Part shown: one piece after another, positions 46,546 to 57,757 of the stretch
Layout: each line of letters opens with the position of its first letter
Position numbering within the stretch: position 1 is the stretch's first letter
Program-made: the position numbers and the translations under genes
NCBI GenBank assembly: GCA_019279435.1
Contig: JAAALK010000283.1
Coordinates: 1,116,001-1,180,000 of the forward strand
Source: Zizania palustris
Taxonomy: Eukaryota; Streptophyta; Magnoliopsida; Poales; Poaceae
Reading direction: 5' to 3'
Length of the DNA stretch: 64,000 bases
The notes under the pieces: generated by a model
Told to the model about the DNA's origin: nothing
The model's input: the letters and a program-made list of their open reading frames with translations, nothing else
Database searches by the model: none

Positions 46546-47050
46546 ACCGCCAAAGCTGAACAGACCATGGACACCCTCCGGGGTACCCTGGAATATTTTG
46601 GCATGATGTGCCCTTCTTCTTCAGCTGCGGCGAGCGAGCTCCTCGAGCGGAAGCTAAAGATGATCCAAGCGGCAATGAAGTTGATGAAGGGCTTCAGGAT
46701 TCGCTACGAATAGATCTCTGGGCAGGTAGCCAGAATTGGAGTCCTTCGACATGTCGAAGCCCTTGGGATTTCTGTTTCTCCGGTAGGGGGTTCAACACCA
46801 GCAGGCTTCACCGATGAAGACTTGTTGCGTCCTTCTTTGGATGTAGCTTCTGCTTGGGAAGCTTTCCGGGCGATCTAGAAAACGGACCACAAAGCTGCAG
46901 CCAAAGCTTGGATTGACGAGGCTCGTCGGTAGAAACAAGCTCAGACGAAGCCTCCAGCTCCGACTTCGCTGGCTCCGACTCAGCCTGCTCTGCCAGCCGA
47001 CCTGCAGGTTTAGCTTCCTAGGGCGCTTAAGCATGTACAAGAAATCTTGT
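46546..47050 (+). pseudogene. Antisense gene of Tat element, copy 2, 3' part
   Basis: Continues the exon cut at 42566. A frame with stops reads MDTLRGTLEYFGMMCPSS, LLERKLKMIQAAMKL, EALGISVSPVGG, FTDEDLLRPSLDVASAW and a Pro/Ala-rich end, then TAA near 47050. Helical, probably coiled-coil. Stops at 46711, 46876 and 46932 disable it. Confidence 0.65.
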
Positions 47051-48546
47051 AAAGCCCTTTATCTTAATTAATGAAAAGTTTATAAACGGGGAGTCTTTGC
47101 TTGGATGTTTATTCTAAGGTCTTTGCCTAGCGAGGGGCTCCACCAGCAGTGGGCTGTCCTCGAAGGCTTAAGGCCATACTGACTCTCACGCTTCTTTGTT
47201 CCTCGGGGAGATCAAGGGGAAATAGCACCCGAAGTCCATCGTGAAGTCTTAGCTTATATTAAAGAAGAGGATAAAGAAGTAGCATCTTCGTCATCTGAAT
47301 ACGTAGATTGGTCTAACTCGGAGTACCAAGCCAAAGACCTAGCGGAGGCTAGCTCCGAAAGACTTCTGTCCTAGGCTGAACTTCAAGAAGAGCAGAAAAA
47401 GCTGCGAGCTTTGAAGAAGAAAAGCACTCGGACCAAGAGGAAAGTTTTGAAGACTCCAAGCTCCGAAGACCGAGGTGGTCTTAGAAGTAGCTCTAGAGGT
47501 CAGAGAGGTCTCAATTTTTATCTAGGCTTAGACCAAAATTTCTCTTGATGTAAAACAATATGATTATCTAATTAATATGATATGTTTTGGAAGCATCACT
47601 TGATTGTTCCTTACTCCCCTACCCCTCCTTGTGGGTGGGGGACCATACGTGTTGCGATAGGGTCCATCAGACACAATGATTGATATAACAACCTGATGAT
47701 TTGCATACCACTTGGTAATCATATTTCACTCTTTCGTAGAGTTCTTCGAACTGCATGTTTGTATTATGATGTTTATAAGTTTCAGAGCTAAGTTTACACT
47801 TGTAAGCTCCAATAGCAGTTGCTTAGGACTTTAAAAGTGTTTCATTGGCTCAGAGCCTTGAAACCTTATTGCTTGGTCACCTATGACTCTTTTACAAATG
47901 CTTCGAACTCGGAGGCCGGAAATCTATTCTTTTAAAGTCCTTAGACTCTTCTATGGATCCTAACAAGCCGGAGCCTAGAATTCGTAGGCTGGCCACCTTC
48001 GGCTCTTTTACAGATGCTTCAAACCCAGAGGCCAGATATCTGTTCTTTTAAAGTCCTTAGACTCTTCTACGGATCCTAACAAGACGAAGCCTGGAATCCG
48101 TAGGCTGGCAACCTTTGGCTCTTTTACAGATGCTTCGAACCCGGAGGCCGAAAATCTATTCTTTTAAAGTCCTTAGACTCTTCTACGGATCCTAACAAGC
48201 TGAAGTCTGGAATCCGTAGGCTGGCCACCTTCGGCTCTTTTACAAATGCTTTGAACCCAGAGGCCGGAAATCTGTTCTTTTAAAGTCCTTAGACTCTTCT
48301 ATGGATCCTAACAAGCCGGAGCCTGGAATCCGTAGGCTGGTCACCTTCGGCTCTTTTACGGAATCCTTGAACCAATGGTTCGAAGGTCATTTGCTGGGTT
48401 CCTTGAAAGATGCTTACCTCCGCAAGCATCTCCGTTCCCCTGATGCGTCCACTAGGAGTAAGGAATATTTGAAGAGTAAGCATTATTCGAACCTCCATCT
48501 TTATTTAATTTAGAAAGGTACTTTTACAATTGATTACAAGGAGCCC
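47051..48546. other. 3' noncoding zone of Tat element 2
   Basis: Lies between the antisense gene and the integrase end. 47220-47545 reads partly open on the plus strand (EVLAYIKEEDKEVASSSSEY, then a Lys-rich run), perhaps a further exon of the antisense gene. 47887-48350 holds 116-bp tandem repeats. The rest shows no gene. Confidence 0.5.
47887..48350. repeat. 116-bp minisatellite, 4 units
   Basis: CTCTTTTAC starts at 47887, 48003, 48119, 48235 and 48350. Each unit carries CTTCGAACCCGGAGGCC-like text, TTAAAGTCCTTAGACTCTTC and GGATCCTAACAAG. Units differ by a few bases. Tandem repeats between integrase and 3' LTR are usual in Tat elements. Confidence 0.9.
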
Positions 48547-49880
48547 TTAAGCGTAATAATGTTTAAGGTGCTTCGCATGCCATGCATGCTTCAACTCTTC
48601 CCCTTCTAAATTAGCTAATTTAAACGACTCGGGGCGCCCTGAGCGTAGGATAATATATGGTCCTTCCCATTTATTTCCTAGCTTCCCCGGAGCAATTACA
48701 CTTCGCAATACCAAATGACCTGGTCTAAGCTCGTTCACTTTTATCTTTGGGTCATACCATGCCTTCGTTTGGTCTTGGTACTTCGTCAGATTGGTGATAG
48801 CTTGAAGCCTTGTTTCTTCTAACAAGTCCAGCGAAGTGTTTCTTTCATCTTCATTTCTAGGCTCCACTACGCGAAGGGATCCACCTTTGAGCTCTGTAGG
48901 AGTCATGGCCTCATCTCCGAATAGCAACCTAAATGGGGTGAAGCATGTGTACCTAGCTTTAGTGGTCCGAATGGACCATAAAATCTTAGGGAGCTCTTCG
49001 ATCCATAGCCCCTTAGCCAACCCGACAATCCCGCGATTCAAACTGGAGAGAATATTTCCATTGGCTCGCTCGACGACTCCGTTGGATTGGGGGTGGCGAA
49101 CAGCTGTGAAGCATTACTTGATGCCCAATCCTTCGCAAAACTCTATAAAGGTCCCAGCTTCGAACTGAGTGCCATTATCCACAGTTAACTCCCTTGGCAC
49201 TCCGAACCTACATATGATATTCTGCCAAAATAATTTTTGTACATTTCTTGAAGTGATAGCAGTTAGGGGTTCAGCTTCGGCCCATTTAGAAAAATACTCG
49301 ATTGCTACCACTGCAAACTTCAAGCTGCCTTTTGCCATTGGAAAAGGGCCAATGAGATCCATTCCCCATTGCACCATTGGCCATACCGGGGTAATAACTT
49401 GAAGAGATGTTGGTGGACGGTGGCTTCGTCTACCCATCCACTGGCACCCTTGGCAGGTTCGAACTAACTCTTCCACATCTCTTACAATTGTTGGCCAATA
49501 GAGCCCCTGTCGAAGTGTCTTTCCTGCTAGAGCACGGGGGGCTAGATGGCTGCCACATAAGCCTTTGTGAATCTCCCAAAGTGTATCTTGGCCTTCAGGT
49601 TGTGAGATGTACTGGAGTAGGGGAGAACAAACTCCGGCTTTGTACAATATTCCGTTGACAAGCTCATAATTTTGAGCCCTTGCTTGCAACCATCGGAAAT
49701 CCGGACCTTCTGACAAGACTGCGCTGTTTTGCAAAACATCCATTATTGGAGTCCGACAATCGGCGAGTGGGATGCAAAGGACTTCTGTGGAGGGTAATTG
49801 ATGCACCGTAGGCTTGATGAGTTCTTCGTAGAAAGCGCCCTCCGGGACGTCCAATGCTCCGGTCGCAGCCTTTGGGGTTG
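48547..49880 (-). pseudogene. Tat-lineage integrase
   Basis: Minus-strand frame from 49854 to 48547, broken only by one stop (49114-49116). Zinc domain: HKGLCGSH with CQGCQW (H96, H103, C134, C137). Core: D166 (GMDLIGPF), D226 (TVDNGTQFE) and, past the stop, Glu in PQSNGVVERANG, 35 residues after D226, so DD35E is kept. C-terminus: RPGHLVLRSV and KWEGPYIILRS, a GPY/F-type module. The first ~60 residues belong to the linker after RNase H. A single-base change away from an open frame; RT and protease upstream are deleted. Confidence 0.88.
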
Positions 49881-49974
49881 CTGGCTCGAGCCACGGCTTG
49901 CACAGGCTCCAAACACACTGCTGGAGGGGCTCGGTCCAAAGTACCTCGCCCTGAGCTTCATCCTAAGTACTCAC

Positions 49975-51225
49975 CCCGAAGGGTCAGTACAGACTTGCAA
50001 TCTTTCGTGTCATGGCTTCTATTTTTGACATGCACACAACAGAAGAAGGTTTGGCGCCTGCTAGCCACTCTATCTTGGGGCTTTGAGGTGCCAGCCTTGT
50101 TAGCTTGCGCCTGTTGAAAGTTGAAAGGCATCTTCGGGGCGGAGGGTGCAATATTTAGCACCTCAGAGCGGAAGTGCTTCTTCCCCCGCCTATGATCATT
50201 GAAGCGATTATCAAGGGGTCTTGCGGAGGAGTCGGGACTTCTGGTTCTGTCTTCACTTCTCGAAGGGTTGGTACGGGCATCACAATTCTTCGGAGGCAGC
50301 CTTCCTCTACCTTGGCATACTGTTTGAAGTATGCCATCAGTTGTGCTATAGACGACACCGGCTTCCGGTGAAGTTTGCTGAGGAGATCTGGGTTCAACAC
50401 CCCTTCACACGCCGCATCAACTACCGAAGAGGTAGAAAATCCTTTGATCTAAGACTTGGTGTGGGCGAAGCGTGTAAAATACTCCCTAAGCGTCTCCCCT
50501 ACTTGCTGCTTCACCTGGAACAGACTTCCGGTTAACATCGTGGCTACAAACGTACCATGGAAGTTACTCACGAACTTCCTCTTTAGCTGCTCCCATGACT
50601 TGATCGATCCTGGCTTTAGAGACCATAACCATTGGAGAGCCACACCTTCCAGCGCGAGGGGGAAACACTTCACTATTGTGTTATGCACCCCTCCGCTGGC
50701 TTCTATTGCCAAAGCATACGAACGAGAGAACTCTCCGAGGTCAGATCCACCGGAGTATTTGTGCAGCTTTGAGGCCTTGAACCTGGGGTCGAAGGGCACT
50801 TTCTGTAGGTCCAGATGCAACGGAGACTCGTCGTCGAAGGATGCATTCTTGGCTTCCTCCGGGACTTAAAGAGATTCGGGATGATTACCAGGACCGTCGT
50901 CTTGAGGCACCTCCGGAGCATGAGTGAAGGCTTGAGAGCAAAGTCTATCTGCAGCTTCTAGCCTCTACCTTGCTACTTCTTCCTGAAGTCGCGCTACCTG
51001 GGCGGCCGCGTCCTCAGGAAGGTCTTCATCTCCTCTGGAGGGGATCTCTGGGTCTTGGGAACTGAGGTAATCAGTTTAGAGCACTGAGGGAGCTGCTCGG
51101 GGATCTCTAGGTGTTCGAGGTCTGATGACCCCTTCGGGGGTTGGTGGAATGACTGAGGGTCCTGCACCGTTGGTCCGAGGGGACCTTCGGGGAGGTTCGG
51201 TGGCTAGGCTCCGCTTGGGAGGCAT
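49975..51225 (-). pseudogene. Tat-lineage gag
   Basis: Likely start ATG at 51225 (MPPKRSLATEPPRRSP). The capsid part (50820-50449) has FDGSSDL-like YSGGSDLGEFSRSY, ALEGVALQWLWSL, WEQLKRKFVSNFHG and ETLREYFTRF, the retrotransposon gag domain. A zinc-knuckle of the Cys-His type follows (CVHVKNRSHDTKDC, near 49995-50040). Stops at about 51070 and 50870 and frameshifts break it. After the knuckle the sequence jumps to the end of RNase H, so protease and RT are missing. Confidence 0.8.
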
Positions 51226-51415
51226 GGCTAACGATGTTAAGGTCTGAAGACCAAAGACTTTGAATGGTTTGGGAAGGCGAGAAAAGGCCTTCGAGCTACA
51301 CTAGGAAGCCCCTTACCAAAGGGTGCGCGAAATCCTGAGACTCCGAAGATCCCTCCACAAGTGCTCTTCGAAGTGCAGTCAGCGGCGGAGAACTAACTTT
51401 TAGAACTAAGTTTTC

Positions 51416-51431
51416 CACGGACGGTGCCAAC
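51416..51431 (-). promoter_or_regulatory. Primer binding site of Tat element 2
   Basis: Minus strand, directly after the LTR: GTTGGCACCGTCCGTGG. Close to the TGGCGCCGTCTGTGG-type sites of Tat elements. tRNA not assigned. Confidence 0.55.
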
Positions 51432-51562
51432 TGTTGGTGTAAAAGATTACGCTAACAGGTTCTCAAGGATTAAGAACTAACAAACAAAGAGTTTCTGAAG
51501 CGAACTATCTCAAGCCTCCGAATAGGATAATAGCTCGAAGTAATTCGAAGTTGTGTATTGAA
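51432..51562 (-). repeat. Tat LTR fragment (5' LTR end of element 2)
   Basis: Plus-strand TGTTGGTGTAAAAGATTACG to GTATTGAA matches the first ~130 bp of LTRs 1 and 2. At 51562 it changes to SIRE-type LTR sequence. Confidence 0.85.
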
Positions 51563-52130
51563 ATATGTATGATCTGTTTTTAGTGCTGAAAAGCAATCTT
51601 CTAGTATTGAATTGTGTTTTCAGATAATAGTGAATTATTGAGTATATGTTTTACTTTTGAAATATGAATTTAACTGAACTAATGTCAGTTTTGTTTTCAG
51701 CAATTGTATCTCTCAAGTATTGAAACAATTCAGTTGTGCAGAATTTATATTTGATCTGATCTTGAAGTTTGCAAACTGAATCAAAGTATGAATAGTGAAC
51801 CTTATTGAATTTTACCATAACTATTCATTGTCCAACAAACTTCAAAAGTACATGGATTACATTTGAGATTGAATTGAGACAAGTTGATTCACTTCTACAA
51901 AATTGAATTGATCTTTTGCGTAAGTGTTCTGATATTGGTTGATTAAAAATCTTGAAACATAGTTGTTTTGGGGTTTTTGAATCTAGTTAGGCTCAAACTT
52001 GTGCTGATTGGTTTTTATCTTGATATTGAGTGTTTAGAGGTGCATTGGGTGATTTGAGTAGGCCATCACGTTCGAAAGAAAGTGTTAAGGCGCCTATTCA
52101 CCCCCCTCTAGTCACCATTCCGATCCCACA
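51563..52130 (+). repeat. 5' LTR end of SIRE-type copy D
   Basis: Ends GGCGCCTATTCACCCCCC...CCGATCCCACA, related to the LTR at 35663-37657, and is followed by a primer site. The beginning is replaced by a Tat LTR fragment. Confidence 0.8.
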
Positions 52131-52132
52131 AT

Positions 52133-52144
52133 TGGTATCAGAGC
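52133..52144 (+). promoter_or_regulatory. Initiator-tRNA-Met primer binding site, copy D
   Basis: TGGTATCAGAGC two bases after the LTR end CCCACA. Exact match to the usual plant copia primer site. Confidence 0.9.
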
Positions 52145-52195
52145 TAATTTGATCACGAGTTGACCTTAACCGGTTTTGATCCTGGTTTTGGCGAC

Positions 52196-54620
52196 ATGGA
52201 GAGGAACACCAAGATCTCAATGTTTGATGGTCGAGATTATGCCAATTGGAAGGTGCGCATGGAGGCTTATATGCTTAGCCAAGGAAGTGCGATATGGGAC
52301 ATTGTTGCATCCCAGTATGTGATTCTTGACACTCGTACCTCAAAGACTGAGAAGGCACAATATGAATGTAATAGCAAGGCTAGAAACATTCTTTTTATCA
52401 GTCTGAGTCACAACGAGTTCGATAGGGTCCAGCACCTTCACACCGCACGAGAAATTTGGTCGACCTTGAGTACTTTTCATGAAGGCACATCACAGATTAA
52501 GGCTAGGAGGCATAGCACGTATAATCAAGAATAACAAATGTTCGTGCAAGGCCCTGGCGAATCTGTTGATGCTTTGTTTGCTCGCTTTGACGACATTGTT
52601 AGTAACTTGCGCTCCATTGGGATGCTAGATTACTCTGATCATGACCGAGCGATCAAACTTCTCTATGCTCTGGATCATAGCATATGGGAAGTAAAGATCT
52701 CAAGCATTGAAGAGTCTGCGAGTTTTGATACTTTGACATGCGATGAACTCTTCAGTAAGCTTAAGTCCACCGAGATTGCCAAGGCTTCTCGACCAGGAGC
52801 TGGAAATCTTTGTTGCCTTCGATTTCTTTGTGTTCTAGCCCTGGCAGTGGCACCTCATCAGGAGGTATTTTGTCTGGCGTTTCTGGAGCTTGTGTTTTCT
52901 CTGGTTCTTTTGACTTGTCCTCCCTTGTCTCTGTCACAAAAGAACAACTGGATGCTCTAGATGATGAGGAGCTAGCTCTCATCGTCAGGAAGTTCACTCG
53001 CTTTTACAATGATAGACGAGACTGAAGGAGAGGAGGGTCACAGGGGTGTTTTGAATGTGGAGATACGTCTCACATAAAAGCAAATTGCCCTAAACTGAAA
53101 ATTAAAAATGAAAATGAGCACAAGCACCAAAAATGGAACAAGAAACCCTATTTTAGAGGAAAGCAAGGAAAATTGGCTAAGAGAGTAGCTAGAGCTTTTG
53201 TGGCCGCCCTCAGCGACATCGACAGAACGTCAAGTGAGGAGCCAAGCTCGGAGGAAGAGTAACCTCCCAAGAAAGAGAAGGAGAAGGAGAAGAAGACAAT
53301 GGAAATCACCGACCTTTGCTTCACGGTCGACAGCAATGACAGCAGCGACGAGCTCTACACTTCTGAGGTATATCTATCTCGTGATCAGCTTCTTGTTCAG
53401 AATGATGAATTGCATGATGCTGTTTATACTCAGGATAGATTGCTTAAACTTGTTGCTAAAGAACGTAAAGAACTAAAACACAGACTTGAAGCTATCTCCA
53501 CTGAACTTGCTATTTTGAAATCTAAGTCTGATGTTGCCGATTGTGAGTCATGTCTTACTGTTATGGATGAGCTTGCTCAGCTGTATTTTATACATGCTCA
53601 AACTATTGAAAAACTTGAATTAACAGAAAGCAGCTTTTGTTGGTGGAGTCTAGTCCTGCGGTCATTAATGAATACCTGAATTGTCCTTTGCTTGTTGAGA
53701 GCACCAATTTGAGAGATACGCATGTTGATAAACTTAAGGCTAGATTGAAGAGTGCTGAGTGTTCTAAGGATGTGCAGCCGGCGTGTCCCACCTGCATCAC
53801 CCTTAAGGACCAACTTAGCTTTGCTAGAGAGCAAGCGGAAAAATTGAAATGTGAGAATGACTACCTTCTCTCCGTTGTGGAAAAATGCACTGAAGGAAAG
53901 GGTAGGATGGACCTGCTTTTGGCTAAAACCAAAATGTATGCTGACAGGGCAGGGTTAGCTCTCGAGTTGGGTTATGAGAGAACCACTCCAAACACTTTGA
54001 GCGAAATTGTGTTCACTCCTCCCACTACCCTTGAGAAAGAGAGAGCCTAGTTAGACACTCATCAAAAAGCCAAGAATTCTACCCAACCTACAAAGAAAGC
54101 TCTTCATACTTCAGATGAACCTCCTCAGCCAAAACCAAAGAAAACTGTGAGATTTGCGCCTGAGACCCATACCCACACACCCAAGATAGTGTATCACTAT
54201 TCTTATTGTCATCGGGTGGGTCATTTGGTTGGGTTTTGCTTTCGTCGTATCAGGGATGAGCGACGGTCTTTTGCTATGAGTTTTCAGGACATGCACTACC
54301 CATCTTTAGGTATGCATGAGTCTGCTTTTCGCTCGTTTTCTGATGTTGAAGCCCCACATGGTTTTGAGAGTGATTTTGCCCCTCGTGGTGTACACCGTGC
54401 TTCATATGGTGATAGATCACGTGTAAGAGTTTTTGATGCTTGACAGGTTGGGAGACCTCGTCAATTTCCAGGTTCGCGCTTTATTGCTAGACCACGCACT
54501 TTTTATCATGGCTTATCTTCTGTGCATGGTCGATCTACTATTTTGCCTGGTTCTTGAGTTGTGCAATACTGGATTCCAAAACAATTTTTATCTCACCCTC
54601 TCACTAAGCATCCAAGAGAT
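52196..54620 (+). pseudogene. SIRE-type gag (copy D)
   Basis: Start chosen at ATG 52196 (MERNTKISMFDGRDYANWKV), the normal copia gag opening; the frame upstream has no ATG. Then SVDALFARFDDIVSNL and CDELFSKLKSTE (capsid part), zinc knuckle CFECGDTSHIKANC (53047-53088), an acidic Ser-rich link, a long coiled coil (about 53340-54050) and a basic end with YHYSYCHRVGHLVGFCF. Faults: TAA at 52532, frameshift near 52800, TGA at 53023, TAA at 53261, a shift near 53640, TAG at 54048. It would have packaged element RNA. Confidence 0.85.
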
Positions 54621-55193
54621 ACGAGCATGTTTTGAGGGGGAGTTGTGTAGCATTGCATGAGCTTCTGTCATTTGATTAATTGCTTTTACAAGTACATGCT
54701 TTGTAATGCCTTTGAACTATTATCTTTAATACTGTTGACTACTTGGCATGTATTCATCTGAGAATTGACATGAGCATGTCTTTTATTTGTGAAAATTTGA
54801 AAATGGTCACCGCTTGGTCTAGAAACTACCTTGAATGGGTTGAGTGCTTTTGCTAGCTTTTATACACCTGATAGCTAGGTCATTTCTATCTTGGTTGCTA
54901 ATACGCAACTTGATTTCATCAAAATTGAATGAAAATGAAAATGAATGAAAATGAAAATGAAAATTGAATGAAAATGAAAATTGAATGAAAATGAAAATGA
55001 AAATTGAATGAAAATGAAGATAGATGATATTCATGCTTTTGTGTGCTGAAATTTGAAAATATCCAGGTGAGTTTGCTTTGTCGCACTATTTTGTTCCAGA
55101 CGGCTTACCATAGCATTTTGGTAAGAACCGGGACGTTGTAGTGTTTGCTGAGACCATTGCTTTAAGCTTCTGATGGTTTCAACCTAGGCTTAG
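54621..55193 (+). other. 3' noncoding stretch of copy D, proximal part
   Basis: After GAGGGGGAGTTG the text aligns with the noncoding stretches of copies A-C (CTTTTGCTAGC, GCAACTTG, GTTTGCTTTGTCGCA, AAGCTTCTGATGGT). It breaks at CTTAG (55189-55193), the target site of the CRM-like insertion. Confidence 0.75.
54925..55022. repeat. GAATGAAAAT simple repeat
   Basis: About 100 bp of GAATGAAAATGAAAAT with ATTG variants. Short frames over it are meaningless. Confidence 0.9.
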
Positions 55194-56209
55194 TAATGGG
55201 GGATTGGTCTCGATCTTCCGCTAGGTAAGGATAACTTGGATTGGTGGAGAATCTCGACGTTGACGATCCAAGGCTCCGGTCCGGTGGATTAAAACCTTGC
55301 AATCGCTACACCACTGTCTCCGTTGGTTATAAACCACGCAGGGCACGATTGACCTCGCCACGAAGGCTAGTTCCTGCAAGCGAACCCAAGAACACAAGCC
55401 ATAATAGGAAGAACACAAGTCGAATGCCAAATCACAGATGAACTATGATGAGGAGAGGCTTCACAAACGCTGATGCAGCAGCCAATCGGTCTGGTGCAGG
55501 AGCGGGATCTAAACACACAAGTGTAGATGCAAACAAAGCAAAACCTAACCCTAAAGGTGGCTGGCGTGAGTTATATAGGGCGTGGGCAGCCTGTAGGAGG
55601 CGCACACGACTCGGACTATGGGCCAACACGGCCTCCAACTCAGTACAAGGTCCAATTCGGCCCAGTTCTGTCACACAGGACTGTTTCAGTCACACAGGAC
55701 GACTCGAGACTCCAAAAGAGGCGAAACCAACGCCAAAAGATCCGTCTTCACCTCAGCTTTCCAAAAAGTCCAAGAACGCACCAATCGAACTTCGTATGAG
55801 GAAGTTACGCCTATTTTGGTTCATGGTGGTTGATGTAGTCCGAACGAGCGAAATCTTGACTCCAAATCATCTGTGCGACTCCGTCTTCAACTCCAACTCT
55901 CCTATTCAATCTCCCATGTTCCTAAGCAACAAAATATCACTAGTATTCAGTAGCATCCCGTCCAAACAAATATTAACATAGTTGCTAAGGAAAGAATTAA
56001 CCTCATGGTTTAAGCGACGAGCATGGGCGCGTGTGATTGGTCCCTGTAATTGAATTGTAGGTTGATGGTGCATGTGTGTATCATGCTGGTGCATGTGTAT
56101 ATCATGCTGGTGTATCTGTGTATCATGCTGGTGCGTGTGTGTATCATGCTGGTGCATCTGTGTATCATGCTGGTGCATGTATGTATCATGTGAAGTGATG
56201 TCCTCATCA
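55194..56209 (-). repeat. 3' LTR of the CRM-like element
   Basis: 1016 bp. Reads on the minus strand from TGATGAGGACATCA to CCAATCCCCCATTA. TATA box CTATATAA (plus-strand 55571-55578). Contains 6 units of a 21-bp repeat at 56071-56190 and the end of the pol frame. Confidence 0.92.
56071..56190. repeat. 21-bp minisatellite, 6 units, in 3' LTR
   Basis: Units CATGTGTGTATCATGCTGGTG start at 56071, 56092, 56113, 56134, 56155 and 56176 (last one partial). 21 bp keeps the reading frame, giving HQHDTxM on the minus strand. Confidence 0.93.
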
Positions 56210-56222
56210 TCCTCCCCCTCTT
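56210..56222 (-). promoter_or_regulatory. Polypurine tract of the CRM-like element
   Basis: Minus strand AAGAGGGGGAGGA directly before the LTR start TGATGAGG. It also codes part of pol (Glu/Gly/Asp-rich EGEDDED), so it lies inside the reading frame. Confidence 0.85.
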
Positions 56223-57757
56223 GAATTGGAGTCGTCCTCGACTCAAGCTCATTATCATCTCCCAAATAGGGCTTTAAATCTGAAATGTTAAATGTGGGAC
56301 TAACCCCAAAAGCCGCAGGCAACTCAAGTTTATATGCATTATCATTTATCTTCTCAAGCACACGGAAAGGACCATCAGCACGGGGCATCCATTTAGACTT
56401 TCTCAAATCAGGAAAACGATCCTTGCGCAAGTGCAACCAAACAAGATCACCCGGTTCAAATGTTATCTCTTTTCTACCCTTACTACCATAAGCACGATAT
56501 TTCTCATTCATTTTCTCTATGTTTGCTTTAGTAGTTTCATGCATCTTAAGTAATAATTCAGCACGTGTAGTAGCATCAAAATTCAATTTTTCAGATGGTG
56601 GCAATGGTAGCAAATCAATAGGAGCACGCGGATTAAAGCCATAGACCACTTGAAACGGACTTACCTTAGTAGTGGAGTGTACTGACCTATTATATGCAAA
56701 CTCAATATGAGGTAGACACTCTTCCCAGAGTTTCAAGTTGGTCTTCAAAACAGCCCTCAACATGGTGGACAATGTACGGTTGACGACCTCCGTTTGGGGG
56801 TGACAAGTAGTAGAAAACAGCAGCTTCGTCCCCAGCTTATGCCACAACGTCCTCCAAAAATGACTTAAGAATTTAGCATCACGATCTGAAACGATGGTAT
56901 TGGGAACTCCATGCAAGCGTACAACCTCTCTAAAAAACAAATCAGCAACATTGGTAGCGTCGTCGCTCTTGTGACAAGGTATAAAATGCGCCATTTTAGA
57001 GAACCGATCTACCACCACAAAAATACTATCCCTCCCCCTCCTAGTTCTAGGTAATCCTAACACAAAATCCATAGAAATATCCTCCCAAGGTACACTAGGA
57101 ACGGGCAGAGGCATATAAAGACCATGTGGGTTTAGACGCGACTTAGCTTTATTGCAAGTAGTGCATCGTGCCACATAGCACTCAACATCTCGTCTCATCC
57201 TAGGCCAATAGAAGTGTGTGGACAGCACATCTTCAGTTTTCTTTGATCCAAAATGACCCATCAAACCACCACCATGTGCTTCCTGCAATAACAACAAGCG
57301 AAGAGAGCTAGCCGGCACACATAACTTGTTAGCACGAAAAAGATATCCATTATTCAGCACATATTTGTTCCAAGCACGGTCATCTATACAATTTGCAAAA
57401 GCATCTTTGAAGTCCAAATCAGTAGCATACATGCCCTTCAATGTTTCTAAACCAAAGATCTTATAATCAAGTTGAGAAAGCAATGTATAACGTCTAGATA
57501 AAGCATCGGCAATCACATTATCTTTCCCTTTCTTATGCTTAATGATATATGGAAAAGTCTCAATAAATTCTACCCATTTAGCATGTCGTTTATTCAGATT
57601 TGCTTGACTACGTATATGCTTCAATGCTTCATGATCCGAATGAATAATAAACTCCTTAGGCAAAAGGTAATGTTGCCAAGTTTCAAGCACACGCACTAAG
57701 GCATATAATTCCTTATCATAGGTAGAATAATTCAACTGTGAACCATGTAATTTCTCA

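Larger units (their letters stand above)
39880..51562 (-). mobile_element. Tat-lineage Ty3/gypsy element 2 with antisense gene
   Basis: Minus-strand order: LTR fragment (51432-51562), primer site, gag, then RNase H tail and integrase (protease and RT lost), a 3' noncoding zone with 116-bp repeats, an antisense gene, and the 3' LTR (39880-40374). An antisense gene downstream of integrase is known for maize Grande-type Tat elements. Interrupted at 42567-46545 by SIRE LTRs and a gap; the 5' LTR is cut at 51562. Confidence 0.8.

Noticed and set aside
47887..48350. CRISPR-like array
   Set aside because: Units are 116 bp and directly adjacent without unique spacers, and this is plant nuclear DNA with no cas genes. 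The 21-bp and 87-bp repeats fail for the same reason.
55189..55197. Alternative LTR border at TGGGGGATTGG (CA end) for the CRM-like element
   Set aside because: That border would give unequal flanks (AGTAA against CTTAG). Including TTA gives a perfect CTTAG duplication, and both LTRs share the TTA.
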